Below, piece after piece: positions 27,810 through 36,587 of a stretch of 64,000 nt of DNA. The stretch is taken from NCBI GenBank assembly GCA_965248805.1, contig CBDFKJ010000008.1:558001-622000 (forward strand), given 5' to 3'. Source of the stretch: CBDFKJ01 sp965248805 (lineage in GTDB: Bacteria; Pseudomonadota; Alphaproteobacteria; UBA6615). The notes below the pieces were generated by a model. The model made no database searches. It was not told where the DNA came from and saw only the letters and a list, made by a program, of their open reading frames with translations. Position 1 is the first letter of the stretch. Each line of letters starts with the position of its first letter. A program made the translations under genes and the position numbers.

Positions 27810-30546
27810 CGAGACGCGATCTCAGTTTGTACACCAGCTCCAGTGCGTCCTTCGGCGTCAGGGCGTCAGGGTCCAGCTCGGCCAACATCGTCTCGATTTC
27901 GCTCGGCGTCCGCCGCGAGGTCGGTTGCGCGGCAAACAATGGCAGATCGTCGGCCAGCCGCGTCAGTGCCGATCCCTGCTCGCCCTGCTGCAATAGCCCC
28001 AGGATTTCCTCGGCGCGGCCGATCACGGTCTGCGGCAGGCCGGCCAGCCGGGCTACGTGAATGCCGTAGGACCGGTCTGCGGCGCCGGCCTCCACCTCGT
28101 GCAGGAACACGACCTCGCCCTGCCATTCCTTCACCCGCATGGTGTAGCAGGCCAGGTGTGACAGGCGCGCGGCGAGCGCCGTCAACTCGTGATAGTGGGT
28201 CGCGAACAGGGTGCGGCAGCGGTTGACGTCGTGCAGATGCTCGACCGCCGCCCAGGCGATCGACAGCCCGTCGAAGGTCGCGGTGCCGCGCCCGATCTCA
28301 TCCAGGATCACCAGCGAGCGCGGCGTCGCCTGATTGAGGATGGTCGCGGTCTCTACCATCTCGACCATGAACGTCGAGCGCCCGCGGGCGAGATCGTCGG
28401 CGGCGCCTACCCGGCTGAACAGGCGATCGACGACGCCGATGCGCGCCGCCCGCGCCGGCACGTAGCTGCCCATCTGCGCCAGCACCGCAATCAGCGCATT
28501 CTGCCGCAAGAAGGTCGATTTCCCCGCCATGTTCGGCCCGGTGACGAGCCACAGCCGCCCCGTTCCTGCATCCTCGCGGTCCGACAAGTCGCAGTCGTTG
28601 GGCACGAACTCGGCGCCGGCATCGGCCTCCAACATCGCCTCGACGAGCGGGTGGCGGCCGCCGTCGATATCGAACACGGTGTCATCACTGACGATCGGCC
28701 GGCAATAACGGCGGGCCACCGCGAGGTCGGCCAGTGCGCTGCCGACGTCGAGCGCGGCAAAGGCGCGCGCCGTCTGCGCTATCTCCTCGGCGCGGTTGAG
28801 CACTTCCTTGTTCAGATCCTCGAACAGGCGAATCTCGATCGCCAGCGCGCGCTCGGCGGCGCGGCCGATGCGGTCCTGCAGTTCCGACAGCTCGACCGTC
28901 GTGAAACGCACCGCATTGGCCATCGTTTGCCGGTGCACAAAAGGCAGGTCGTTACGCACTCCGGACTCGCCCATGAGTTTGGACGCATGTGTCTGGGACA
29001 CCTCCACGAAATAGCCCAGTACGTTGTTGTGACGGATCTTCAGCGACGTGACGCCGCAAAGATCGCGATAGCGCGTCTCCAGCGATCCGATCACGCGCTT
29101 GCTTTCGTTGCGCAGCGCCCGCTGCTCGTCGAGTTCGCCCAGATAGCCCGCGACGATGAAATTGCCGTCGCGGGCATGGACCGGCGGCGTCGGCTCCAAG
29201 GCCCGCGTCAGCCGGTCGACCAGGATATCGGGGTGACCCAGATCCTCGAGCGCGGCGGCGACGCTTGCGGGTGGCGGCGCCAGGGAGGGGCTCTGCATCG
29301 AGTGCCGCAGCACGCTGACCCGTGACAGCGCGTCACGTACCGCCGCCAGATCGCGCGGGCCGCCCCGGCCGAGCGACAGACGCGACAAGGCGCGCTGCAA
29401 ATCGGGGCAGCCCCGCAGATGGGTGCGCACGTCCTGACGCAGCCAATCGTCGGCGCAAAAGAAGGCCACCATATCGGCGCGTTGCGCGATCGCCGCCGGA
29501 TCGGTCAGTGGCGCCGAGAGCCGCTCCGCCAGCAGGCGTGCGCCGCCGGCGGTCACGGTGCGGTCGATGACCGACAGCACGCTGCCCTTAGGCTCACCGG
29601 CGAGGGTTCGCATCAGTTCCAGATTGCGCCGGGTCGCGGCGTCGATCTCCATCAGGGCGCCGGCGGTGCCGGCGGGCGGCAGCCGCTGCGGCGGCGCCAG
29701 CCGTGGCAGCCGTCCGACCTGGGTGAGCTCCAGATAGTCGATCAGGGCGCCGGCGGCCGCGACCTCCGCACGGCTCGGCACGCCGAAGGCATCCAGCGCC
29801 TGCACGCCATACAGCGACTGCAGGCGCCGCTGCGCGTTGTTCGAGTTGAACCGAGATGCCGGAACGACGGTCAGCGCTTCCTTCACGTCGCCAAGGGTCT
29901 CGAACAATTCGGGCCGCTGCGCCAGCGTGTCGGGGAGCAGGATCTCGCCGGGCGCGATGCGCGCCAGCGCCGCCGCGACATCGCCCATGCCCATCGGTTG
30001 CAGCCACACCTCGCCCGTCGACATGTCGACCCACGCGAGCCCGAGCGCGCGCTGCGCCTCGGCAAGCGCGGCGAGATAGTTGTGCCGTCTGGCGTCGAGC
30101 AGGCTGTCTTCGGTCAGTGTGCCCGGCGTGACCACGCGCACCACGTCGCGCTTGACGACCGATTTCGCACCACGCCGGCGCGCCTGCGCCGGATCTTCCA
30201 ACTGCTCGCACACCGCCACGCGGTGGCCGTTCGCGATCAGCCGATGCAGGTATTGTTCGGCCGCGTGTACCGGAACACCGGCCATCGGGATGTCGTCACC
30301 TAGGTGTTGGCCGCGCTTGGTCAGTGCGATGTCCAACACCTCGGCGGCGACAACGGCATCGTCGAAGAACATCTCATAGAAATCGCCCATCCGATAGAAC
30401 AGCAAGCAGCCCGGATGGGCGCGCCTGATGCGCAGGTACTGCTCCATCATCGGGGTCGCGGCATCCGCGCGCCCGGACCTGGCCGGCGCCTCGCCGAGGT
30501 CGTCGGCTGGCTCGTCGCGCTCGGTGGTCGCCCCTTGCCTGGACAT
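27796..30546 (-). CDS. mutS: DNA mismatch repair protein MutS
   Basis: MutS recognises mismatches and recruits MutL. The 916-residue protein has the mismatch-contacting block FYRMGDFYEMFFDDA near residue 60, connector and lever domains, and the ATPase domain with Walker A GPNMAGKSTFLRQ, the block DLARGRSTFMVEM and DEIGRGTATFDGLSIAWA. The frame stays open to 32118, but that extension is antisense to maeB. ATG 30546 (MSRQGATTERDEP) lies in the mutS-maeB divergent gap and is the natural start. Confidence 0.97.
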   Translation of the reverse strand: MSRQGATTERDEPADDLGEAPARSGRADAATPMMEQYLRIRRAHPGCLLFYRMGDFYEMFFDDAVVAAEVLDIALTKRGQHLGDDIPMAGVPVHAAEQYLHRLIANGHRVAVCEQLEDPAQARRRGAKSVVKRDVVRVVTPGTLTEDSLLDARRHNYLAALAEAQRALGLAWVDMSTGEVWLQPMGMGDVAAALARIAPGEILLPDTLAQRPELFETLGDVKEALTVVPASRFNSNNAQRRLQSLYGVQALDAFGVPSRAEVAAAGALIDYLELTQVGRLPRLAPPQRLPPAGTAGALMEIDAATRRNLELMRTLAGEPKGSVLSVIDRTVTAGGARLLAERLSAPLTDPAAIAQRADMVAFFCADDWLRQDVRTHLRGCPDLQRALSRLSLGRGGPRDLAAVRDALSRVSVLRHSMQSPSLAPPPASVAAALEDLGHPDILVDRLTRALEPTPPVHARDGNFIVAGYLGELDEQRALRNESKRVIGSLETRYRDLCGVTSLKIRHNNVLGYFVEVSQTHASKLMGESGVRNDLPFVHRQTMANAVRFTTVELSELQDRIGRAAERALAIEIRLFEDLNKEVLNRAEEIAQTARAFAALDVGSALADLAVARRYCRPIVSDDTVFDIDGGRHPLVEAMLEADAGAEFVPNDCDLSDREDAGTGRLWLVTGPNMAGKSTFLRQNALIAVLAQMGSYVPARAARIGVVDRLFSRVGAADDLARGRSTFMVEMVETATILNQATPRSLVILDEIGRGTATFDGLSIAWAAVEHLHDVNRCRTLFATHYHELTALAARLSHLACYTMRVKEWQGEVVFLHEVEAGAADRSYGIHVARLAGLPQTVIGRAEEILGLLQQGEQGSALTRLADDLPLFAAQPTSRRTPSEIETMLAELDPDALTPKDALELVYKLRSRLDDER

Positions 30547-30696
30547 TGCGCCGCACACTGTGACAGATGCGCGCAGTCTATCGATTGTCGCACCGCGGCC
30601 AAGGGCAAGGCCGGCACGGCTTGACGGATTGGGCAATGCCTGCCACGAACAATCCGTCTGCGGTACTTCCCCTCGTTTGATGAGGAATGGCGGCCC

Positions 30697-33075
30697 ATGG
30701 ACGAGACACCGGACGATCTTGGCCGCATCTCGAAGTCTAGCAGCGCTGAGGCGGAGGCCCTGCTTCTGCACTCCTCGGGTCGGCCCGGTAAGATCGAGAT
30801 CAATCCGACCAAGCCGCTGACTACCCAGCGCGACCTGAGCCTCGCCTATTCGCCGGGTGTGGCGGTACCGTGCCTTAAGATCCACGAAGATCCGGCGACA
30901 GTTTACGATTATACCGCGAAAGGCAATCTGGTCGCTGTGATTTCCAACGGCACGGCTGTGCTCGGCCTGGGCAATATCGGAGCGCTGGCGTCCAAGCCGG
31001 TGATGGAAGGCAAGTCGGTACTGTTCAAGCGCTTCGCCGACATCGACGCCATCGATCTGGAGGTCGGGACCGAAGATGTCGACGCCTTCGTCAATTGCGT
31101 GCGCTATCTGGCCCCCAGCTTCGGCGGCATCAACCTGGAGGATATCCGCGCGCCGGAATGCTTCCTGATCGAGCCGAAGCTCAAAGAGCTGATGGACATT
31201 CCGGTGTTCCACGACGACCAGCATGGCACGGCGATCGTCTCTGCCGCCGCGCTGATCAATGCGTTTGATTTGACCGGGCGCCGGCTCACCGACGTGAAGA
31301 TGGTCGTCAACGGCGCCGGGGCCGCCGCGATCGCCTGCCTGGAGCTCATCATCAGTATGGGCCTGCCGCCGGCACAGGCGCTGCTGTGCGACTCGCGTGG
31401 GGTGATCTACCGGGGCCGTAACCAGGGCATGAACCAGTGGAAAGAGGCCCATGCCATCGACACCAAGGCGCGCAGCTTGGCCGACGCCATGCGCGGCGCC
31501 GATGTATTCTTGGGCCTGTCGGTGAAGGATGCGGTGACGCCGGAGATGGTGGCATCCATGGCGGCAAAGCCGATCATCCTCGCCATGGCCAATCCGGATC
31601 CGGAAATACGGCCGGAAGCCGCGCGAGCGGTGCGTCCGGACGCGATTATCGCCACCGGCCGGTCGGACTACCCGAACCAGGTCAACAACGTGCTGGGCTT
31701 TCCGTATATCTTCCGCGGCGCGTTGGACGTGCGCGCGCACACGATCAACGAAGCGATGAAGATCGCCGCGGTGGAGGCGATCGCCAAGCTGGCGCGGGCC
31801 GACGTCCCTGACGAGGTCGACGAAGTCTACGCGGCGACCCAGCTGCGCTATGGCCCGGAATACATCATTCCGGTGCCGTTCGATCCCCGGCTGATCGAGT
31901 GCGTGCCGCCGGCCGTCGCCCGCGCCGCGGTCGACTCCGGTGTGGCCGGACGTTCGATTGCCGACTTCAAGGCCTACGGCCAGACGTTGCGTAGCCGGCT
32001 CGATCCGACAGCCTCGGCGGTGCAGTTCATCCACGACGCGGTGCGCAAGAACCCACAACGCGTGGTGTTCGCCGAAGGAGAGGAAGAGAAAACGATCCGC
32101 GCGGCGCACGCCTTTCAAAGCGCCGGGCTCGGCACGCCGATTCTAATCGGCCGCGAGGATTTGGTACGACAGAAGTGTGCGGACCTGGGCCTGGACGACT
32201 CGACGCAACTGCAGATCAACAACGCACGCCTCGACGAGCGCCGGCACGAGTACACCGATTCTCTCTACCAGCGGCTACAGCGCAAGGGAGAGACGTTCCG
32301 CGACTGCCAACGCCTGGTCAATCAGAACCGCAACGTGTTTGCCGCCTGCATGGTTGCGGCCAGCGAGGCCGACGCCATGGTCACCGGGCTGACGCGCGGC
32401 TTCTATACCTGCTTCAGCGACGTGCGGCGCGTATTCGACGCCAACCCGAGTGAGCAAGTTTTCGGACTGACCGTCATCGTCACCCGCGCGCACACGCTGT
32501 TCATCGCCGACACCAGCGTGCACGAGCACCCGGATGCCGGAAAGCTGACGGACATCGCCGTGCAGTCGGCAGAAAAAGCGCGGCAGATGGGCCACGAGCC
32601 GCAGGTCGCGTTTTTGAGTTTCTCGAACTTCGGCAATCCGAAGCGCGAGGCGGCGAATGTCGTGCGCGACGCGGTGACGTTGATGGGTGCGCGCACCGAC
32701 GTCGACTTTCATTTTGACGGCGAGATGACCGCCGACATGGCGCTCGACCCGGAGCTACGCGCGCGGTTCTATCCGTTCGCCCGGATCACCGGCGCGGCCA
32801 ACGTGTTGATCATGCCGGGGCTACACGCGGCCCACATCGTCTCGCGCATCTTGCAGCAGGTGGGCGGCACGACCATCGGCCCGATCCTGATGGGGCTCAG
32901 TCAGCCGGTGCAGATCCTGCAGATGCGCGCGACGGTGAACGAGACGGTGAACGCGGCGGCGCTCGCCGCACATGAGGCCATCCGCCGCTCGGCGCGCAAG
33001 TCCGCGGACGCGCCGCCGATCAGGGGACGCCGTAAATCGCCACGGAGCGCAGCACGTAGTCGCCGCCTTGGCTGA
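30697..33075 (+). CDS. maeB: NADP-dependent malic enzyme with C-terminal phosphotransacetylase-like domain
   Basis: MaeB decarboxylates malate to pyruvate and reduces NADP. The 792-residue fusion has the malic N-terminal domain (RDLSLAYSPGVAVPCLKI, FHDDQHGTAIVSAAAL), the NAD-binding domain (VVNGAGAAAIACLELI, ANPDPEIRPEAA) and from about 440 a phosphate acetyltransferase-like domain (RVVFAEGEEEKTIRAA, NVLIMPGLHAAHI), which is regulatory in known members. It is divergent from mutS and overlaps the convergent exported-protein gene by 56 bp; its last ~30 basic residues are unusual. Confidence 0.96.
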   Translation: MDETPDDLGRISKSSSAEAEALLLHSSGRPGKIEINPTKPLTTQRDLSLAYSPGVAVPCLKIHEDPATVYDYTAKGNLVAVISNGTAVLGLGNIGALASKPVMEGKSVLFKRFADIDAIDLEVGTEDVDAFVNCVRYLAPSFGGINLEDIRAPECFLIEPKLKELMDIPVFHDDQHGTAIVSAAALINAFDLTGRRLTDVKMVVNGAGAAAIACLELIISMGLPPAQALLCDSRGVIYRGRNQGMNQWKEAHAIDTKARSLADAMRGADVFLGLSVKDAVTPEMVASMAAKPIILAMANPDPEIRPEAARAVRPDAIIATGRSDYPNQVNNVLGFPYIFRGALDVRAHTINEAMKIAAVEAIAKLARADVPDEVDEVYAATQLRYGPEYIIPVPFDPRLIECVPPAVARAAVDSGVAGRSIADFKAYGQTLRSRLDPTASAVQFIHDAVRKNPQRVVFAEGEEEKTIRAAHAFQSAGLGTPILIGREDLVRQKCADLGLDDSTQLQINNARLDERRHEYTDSLYQRLQRKGETFRDCQRLVNQNRNVFAACMVAASEADAMVTGLTRGFYTCFSDVRRVFDANPSEQVFGLTVIVTRAHTLFIADTSVHEHPDAGKLTDIAVQSAEKARQMGHEPQVAFLSFSNFGNPKREAANVVRDAVTLMGARTDVDFHFDGEMTADMALDPELRARFYPFARITGAANVLIMPGLHAAHIVSRILQQVGGTTIGPILMGLSQPVQILQMRATVNETVNAAALAAHEAIRRSARKSADAPPIRGRRKSPRSAARSRRLG

Positions 33076-33898
33076 CAGCCGAGAATCCATCGAACGACTC
33101 GCGAAAGAAGCGATCGGCCACGCGTAGCTGCTCGGCGCCGTCGAGGCTGACGACCATTTCGCCGTCACCGTCGCGGGTCAGTTCCAGCAGGTGCGTCTGG
33201 CCGTCTTCGAAGGCAACCGGCCCGCGCGACGCGTCGACGATTGCGGTCCCGCGGCTACTGACGCGCAAAAGTTCCAGGCCCGGGCGCATGTTCGGATTGT
33301 AGGCCAGCCGGTAGCCGACCGCGTCGCCGCCCTCGACGATGCCAAGCTCAAGCCGGCCGCTTCCGGTTGTGGTCGATTGCAGCTCCACGCGGACGGCAAA
33401 TGCATTTGGGATCGCCACGCTGGTGGCGACCTGCGCCGTGCCGGGATCGGCGGCGGGCTGTGGCTCTGCCGGGGCTTCGTTGTTGGGATCGATTGCCTGG
33501 CGCAGAATGTTCGCCAAGAGCTGTGCCGCCAAATCGTCACGCCCCGCCTCGCGGGCCTGTGGCTCCGCGGCCTGCGCTGCCGCCTGAGCGACACGGATCA
33601 CTAGTCCGTTGCCGCCACTGGCATCGACCATGCCGCCCGATGCCGCCCAAGCGGGGTTTGCGGTGATGTCGCCGTCGGCGAAGTCGTCGAAGAGCAGGCG
33701 CTGCCGCCACGGCCAGGAAAGGGCCAGGTCGCGTAGATCCGACAACAGCGCCGGATCGGCCGCACGCGTGCTCTCGCCCTCCGCGATCAACGCGTTCAGC
33801 TCGGAGACGAACCGTTGCAGGCTCTCGCTCTCGGGGTCGATTACAGGCTGGGCGGCGCTGGCCGAGGACAACCCGGCGAGGCACAGTACGAGTAACAA
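33020..33898 (-). CDS. Exported protein of unknown function, beta-sandwich-like
   Basis: I do not recognise this 292-residue protein. It starts with TTG 33898 (a TGA lies just upstream) and a short signal-like segment MLLVLCLAGLSSASAAQP, which lacks the usual positive residues. A helical segment follows (about 25-60), then FDDFADGDITANPAWAASGG and a C-terminal half rich in beta strands (VELQSTTTGSGRLELGIVEGG, FEDGQTHLLELTRDGDGEM, RFFRESFDGFSAV), a layout like concanavalin/LamG-type folds in secreted proteins. It ends 56 bp inside the 3' end of maeB on the opposite strand and is divergent from phoR. Coding support is the long frame and coherent domain pattern. Confidence 0.65.
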   Translation of the reverse strand: MLLVLCLAGLSSASAAQPVIDPESESLQRFVSELNALIAEGESTRAADPALLSDLRDLALSWPWRQRLLFDDFADGDITANPAWAASGGMVDASGGNGLVIRVAQAAAQAAEPQAREAGRDDLAAQLLANILRQAIDPNNEAPAEPQPAADPGTAQVATSVAIPNAFAVRVELQSTTTGSGRLELGIVEGGDAVGYRLAYNPNMRPGLELLRVSSRGTAIVDASRGPVAFEDGQTHLLELTRDGDGEMVVSLDGAEQLRVADRFFRESFDGFSAVSQGGDYVLRSVAIYGVP

Positions 33899-33991
33899 TC
33901 ATATCGGCTTTGCCTTGACACCTTTGGATTGTCGCTGCAATGCACGCCCGGCGGGAGCCTCTTTCCGCGTCCGACCCAGCAAGGCACGAGC

Positions 33992-35377
33992 TTGCCCAAC
34001 TCGTTGAAATCATTCCGTCTTTTCTTGGCCGTTTCGGTCGCTCCGGGCTGGGTGGCGCTTGTCTTGCTGGCCTATGGCGGCCGAATAAGCGCGCCCGTCG
34101 CAGCCCTCGGCGCCCTGTTGGTGCTGGTCGTGGCGCTTCTGGTCGCCTGGCTGATGGTGCGCCAACTGACGCGCCTGCGCGATCGAATATTCCGGCTGCG
34201 CGATCACGTCGCCTACGATGGAACCGAACTCGGAGGATGGGGCGCGATCGGCGCGCTGAATGACGCGTTGCGACAGCAGACGCGTCATTGGGCGGCCGAT
34301 CGGGCGGATCTCGAGCAACGCGTCGCGGCGATGGACCACTTGTTCGACGCATTCCCGCACCCGTTGCTGACCATCGGCGACGATCGCCGCGTCGAGCTGG
34401 CGAACCGTGCCGCCCGAACGCTGCTCGCCGGCGCACCTGACGCCGAGGTCGCGGGCATGGCGCTTGCCAGTCTGCTGCGTCCGCCTGAAGTGACGGATGC
34501 CGTAGGCATTGTCCTGGAGGGCGGCGAGGCGCAGGCGGTCGAGTTCGCCATGAGCGAGAATGTCGAGCGCCACTTCGAGGCCCACGTCTCGTCCATTGCG
34601 CCGGCGCGTGATCGCAGAGTCCGAGCGTTACTCGTGCTGCAAGACGTTACCAAGGCGCGCCGCACCGAGCGCATGCGCGTCGACTTTCTCGCCAATGTCT
34701 CGCACGAGTTGCGCACGCCCCTGAGCACGCTGGTCGGATTCATCGAAACATTGCGCGGCCCCGCGCGTGACGACACCGAGGCGCGCGAGCGGTTCCTGTC
34801 GCTGATGGAGGCGCAGACGGCGCGCATGGCGCGGCTGGTGAACGACCTGTTGTCTCTGTCACGCATCGAAATGGATGAACACACTGCGCCGACGGAGACG
34901 GTCGACATAACGTCGATCCTGAGCCAGGTGGCGGAGATCCTATCGCTGCCTGCCGGTGACAAGGAGATCCGCATCGAGGTAGACATACCGGATGACCTCC
35001 CGGAGTTACCCGGTGACTCCGACCAGCTAACACAACTGTTTCAGAACCTGATCGACAACGCCATCAAGTATGGGCGGCCGGCCTCCGTCATTCGGGTGCG
35101 AGGCTCGGTCGCAACCCTGGCCGGCGGACCGGCGGTGATGGTGTCCGTCGCCGACCAGGGCGAGGGCATCCCAGCGCAACACATCCCACGGCTGACGGAG
35201 CGGTTCTACCGGGTCGATGCCGGACGCAGCCGCGAACGCGGCGGCACCGGGCTCGGGCTGGCCATCGTCAAGCACGTCGTGAACCGCCATCGCGGGCACT
35301 TGCGCATCCGCAGCACGCCCGGTGAAGGCAGTGTCTTCACCGTTCTATTACCAGCGAGCGCCGTGTCCGGCGGTTGA
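33992..35377 (+). CDS. phoR: Phosphate-regulon sensor histidine kinase PhoR
   Basis: PhoR is the membrane kinase/phosphatase partner of PhoB. The ~461-residue protein has two N-terminal membrane segments (FLAVSVAPGWVALVLLAYGG and the following hydrophobic stretch), a PAS-like domain (DHLFDAFPHPLLTIGDDRRVELANRAA), HisKA with the phospho-His in FLANVSHELRTPLSTLVGF, and a HATPase domain (LFQNLIDNAIKYG, VADQGEGIP, RGGTGLGLAIVKHV). TTG 33992 has AAGG 7 nt upstream; an upstream TTG (33929) is less likely. It heads the pst-pho cluster. Confidence 0.95.
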   Translation: MPNSLKSFRLFLAVSVAPGWVALVLLAYGGRISAPVAALGALLVLVVALLVAWLMVRQLTRLRDRIFRLRDHVAYDGTELGGWGAIGALNDALRQQTRHWAADRADLEQRVAAMDHLFDAFPHPLLTIGDDRRVELANRAARTLLAGAPDAEVAGMALASLLRPPEVTDAVGIVLEGGEAQAVEFAMSENVERHFEAHVSSIAPARDRRVRALLVLQDVTKARRTERMRVDFLANVSHELRTPLSTLVGFIETLRGPARDDTEARERFLSLMEAQTARMARLVNDLLSLSRIEMDEHTAPTETVDITSILSQVAEILSLPAGDKEIRIEVDIPDDLPELPGDSDQLTQLFQNLIDNAIKYGRPASVIRVRGSVATLAGGPAVMVSVADQGEGIPAQHIPRLTERFYRVDAGRSRERGGTGLGLAIVKHVVNRHRGHLRIRSTPGEGSVFTVLLPASAVSGG

Positions 35378-35385
35378 CGCGGGCG

Positions 35386-35414
35386 CTGTCATCAAACTGT
35401 AACCGAACCGTCAT
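35386..35414 (+). promoter_or_regulatory. PHO box (three 11-bp-spaced repeats) upstream of pstS
   Basis: Three heptamers with an exact 11-bp period are present: CTGTCAT (35386-35392), CTGTAAC (35397-35403) and CCGTCAT (35408-35414). These match the PhoB consensus CTGTCAT with A-rich 4-bp spacers. A GATAAT element at 35436-35441 may be the -10 region. The box lies in the 121-bp phoR-pstS gap, so PhoB probably activates pstSCAB-phoU-phoB from here. Confidence 0.82.
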
Positions 35415-35498
35415 ATGGCCGTGTTCCAAAGAAACGATAATCGACATGGATGGTCGAAGGCTCGGCCATCAACCATGTCCAACAAGGGAGGCAACAGC

Positions 35499-36503
35499 GT
35501 GCTTAAGACCACACTTGGCTTGGCCGCCATCGCCAGCTCCGCGCTTGTCGGCATTGCCGAAGCACGGGATCAAATTCGCATTGTCGGCTCGTCCACGGTC
35601 TTTCCGTTTACGACCGCCGCGGCCGAGTATTTCGGCAGAGACTTCAGAACCCCGGTCGTGGAGAGCACCGGCACGGGCGGCGGCCTGAAGTTGTTCTGCG
35701 CCGGCGTCGGCGAGGACCATCCGGACATCACCAACGCCTCGCGGCGCATCAAGGCATCGGAGTACCAGGCCTGCACCGGCGCCGGCATCTCGATTGTCGA
35801 GGTCAAGATCGGCTACGACGGCATCGTGATCGCTAATTCAAAGGCGACCCAGCAAGTCAACCTGACGCTGGACCAGGTGTTTCAGGCTCTGGCCAAGGAT
35901 CTGCCGGTCGACGGCAAGCTGGTTGCGAACCCGAATCGGCTGTGGAGCGACATCGACCCATCGCTGCCCAACAAGCGCATCGAGGTTCTGGGCCCGCCGC
36001 CGACGAGCGGTACGCGCGACGCGTTCGTTGAAATCGCCATGGAGGGCGGCTGCAAACGGGTGGCCGGTGCTGCCGAACTCGGCTTAGAGGGCGGGGCCTG
36101 CCACGCCATCCGCGAAGACGGCGCCTTCATCGAAGCCGGCGAGAACGACAATCTGATCGTGCAGAAACTCGAGGCCAATGCCGATGCCTTCGGCGTCTTC
36201 GGCTTCAGCTTCCTAGATCAGAACTCCGACAGGCTCCGGGGTGCCGTCATCGATGGCGTTGCGCCGGAGTTCGAGAACATCGCCGCCGGCGACTATCCGG
36301 TCGTCCGCTCGCTCTACGTCTACGTCAAGAAGGAGCATGTCGGCTCGGTGCCCGGTATTCGCGAGTTCGTCGCCGAGCTTACCAGCGAAAACGCCTGGGG
36401 GCCTGACGGCTACCTGATCGACAAGGGCCTGATCCCGTTGACCGACGACGAGCGCCACACGACCGGCGCGGCGGCCAACAGTCTCACGATTCTTGCCATG
36501 TAG
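35499..36503 (+). CDS. pstS: Periplasmic phosphate-binding protein PstS
   Basis: PstS is the high-affinity phosphate receptor of the Pst ABC transporter. The GTG at 35499 has a perfect AGGGAGG site 7 nt upstream, giving a 334-residue precursor with signal peptide MLKTTLGLAAIASSALVGIAEA. The mature start IRIVGSSTVFPFT and the phosphate-site motifs ESTGTGGGLKLFC and PPTSGTRDAFVE are clear. Several cysteines (CAGVGED, CTGAG, GGC, GGAC) occur in pairs suited to disulfides. It is the first gene downstream of the PHO box. Confidence 0.95.
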   Translation: MLKTTLGLAAIASSALVGIAEARDQIRIVGSSTVFPFTTAAAEYFGRDFRTPVVESTGTGGGLKLFCAGVGEDHPDITNASRRIKASEYQACTGAGISIVEVKIGYDGIVIANSKATQQVNLTLDQVFQALAKDLPVDGKLVANPNRLWSDIDPSLPNKRIEVLGPPPTSGTRDAFVEIAMEGGCKRVAGAAELGLEGGACHAIREDGAFIEAGENDNLIVQKLEANADAFGVFGFSFLDQNSDRLRGAVIDGVAPEFENIAAGDYPVVRSLYVYVKKEHVGSVPGIREFVAELTSENAWGPDGYLIDKGLIPLTDDERHTTGAAANSLTILAM

Positions 36504-36587
36504 GCGACCCGCCAGCCGCGGTTGCCGCGTCATAATGGCCCGGCGCCGCGGCTGGTGGTCTGCTTCACCCGGCGCAGTTGGACGGCC

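Noticed and set aside
30547..32118. Upstream extension of the mutS reading frame to 1440 codons
   Set aside because: It is antisense to the strongly supported maeB gene and has no MutS-like or other recognisable sequence; GC-rich third positions keep the opposite strand open.
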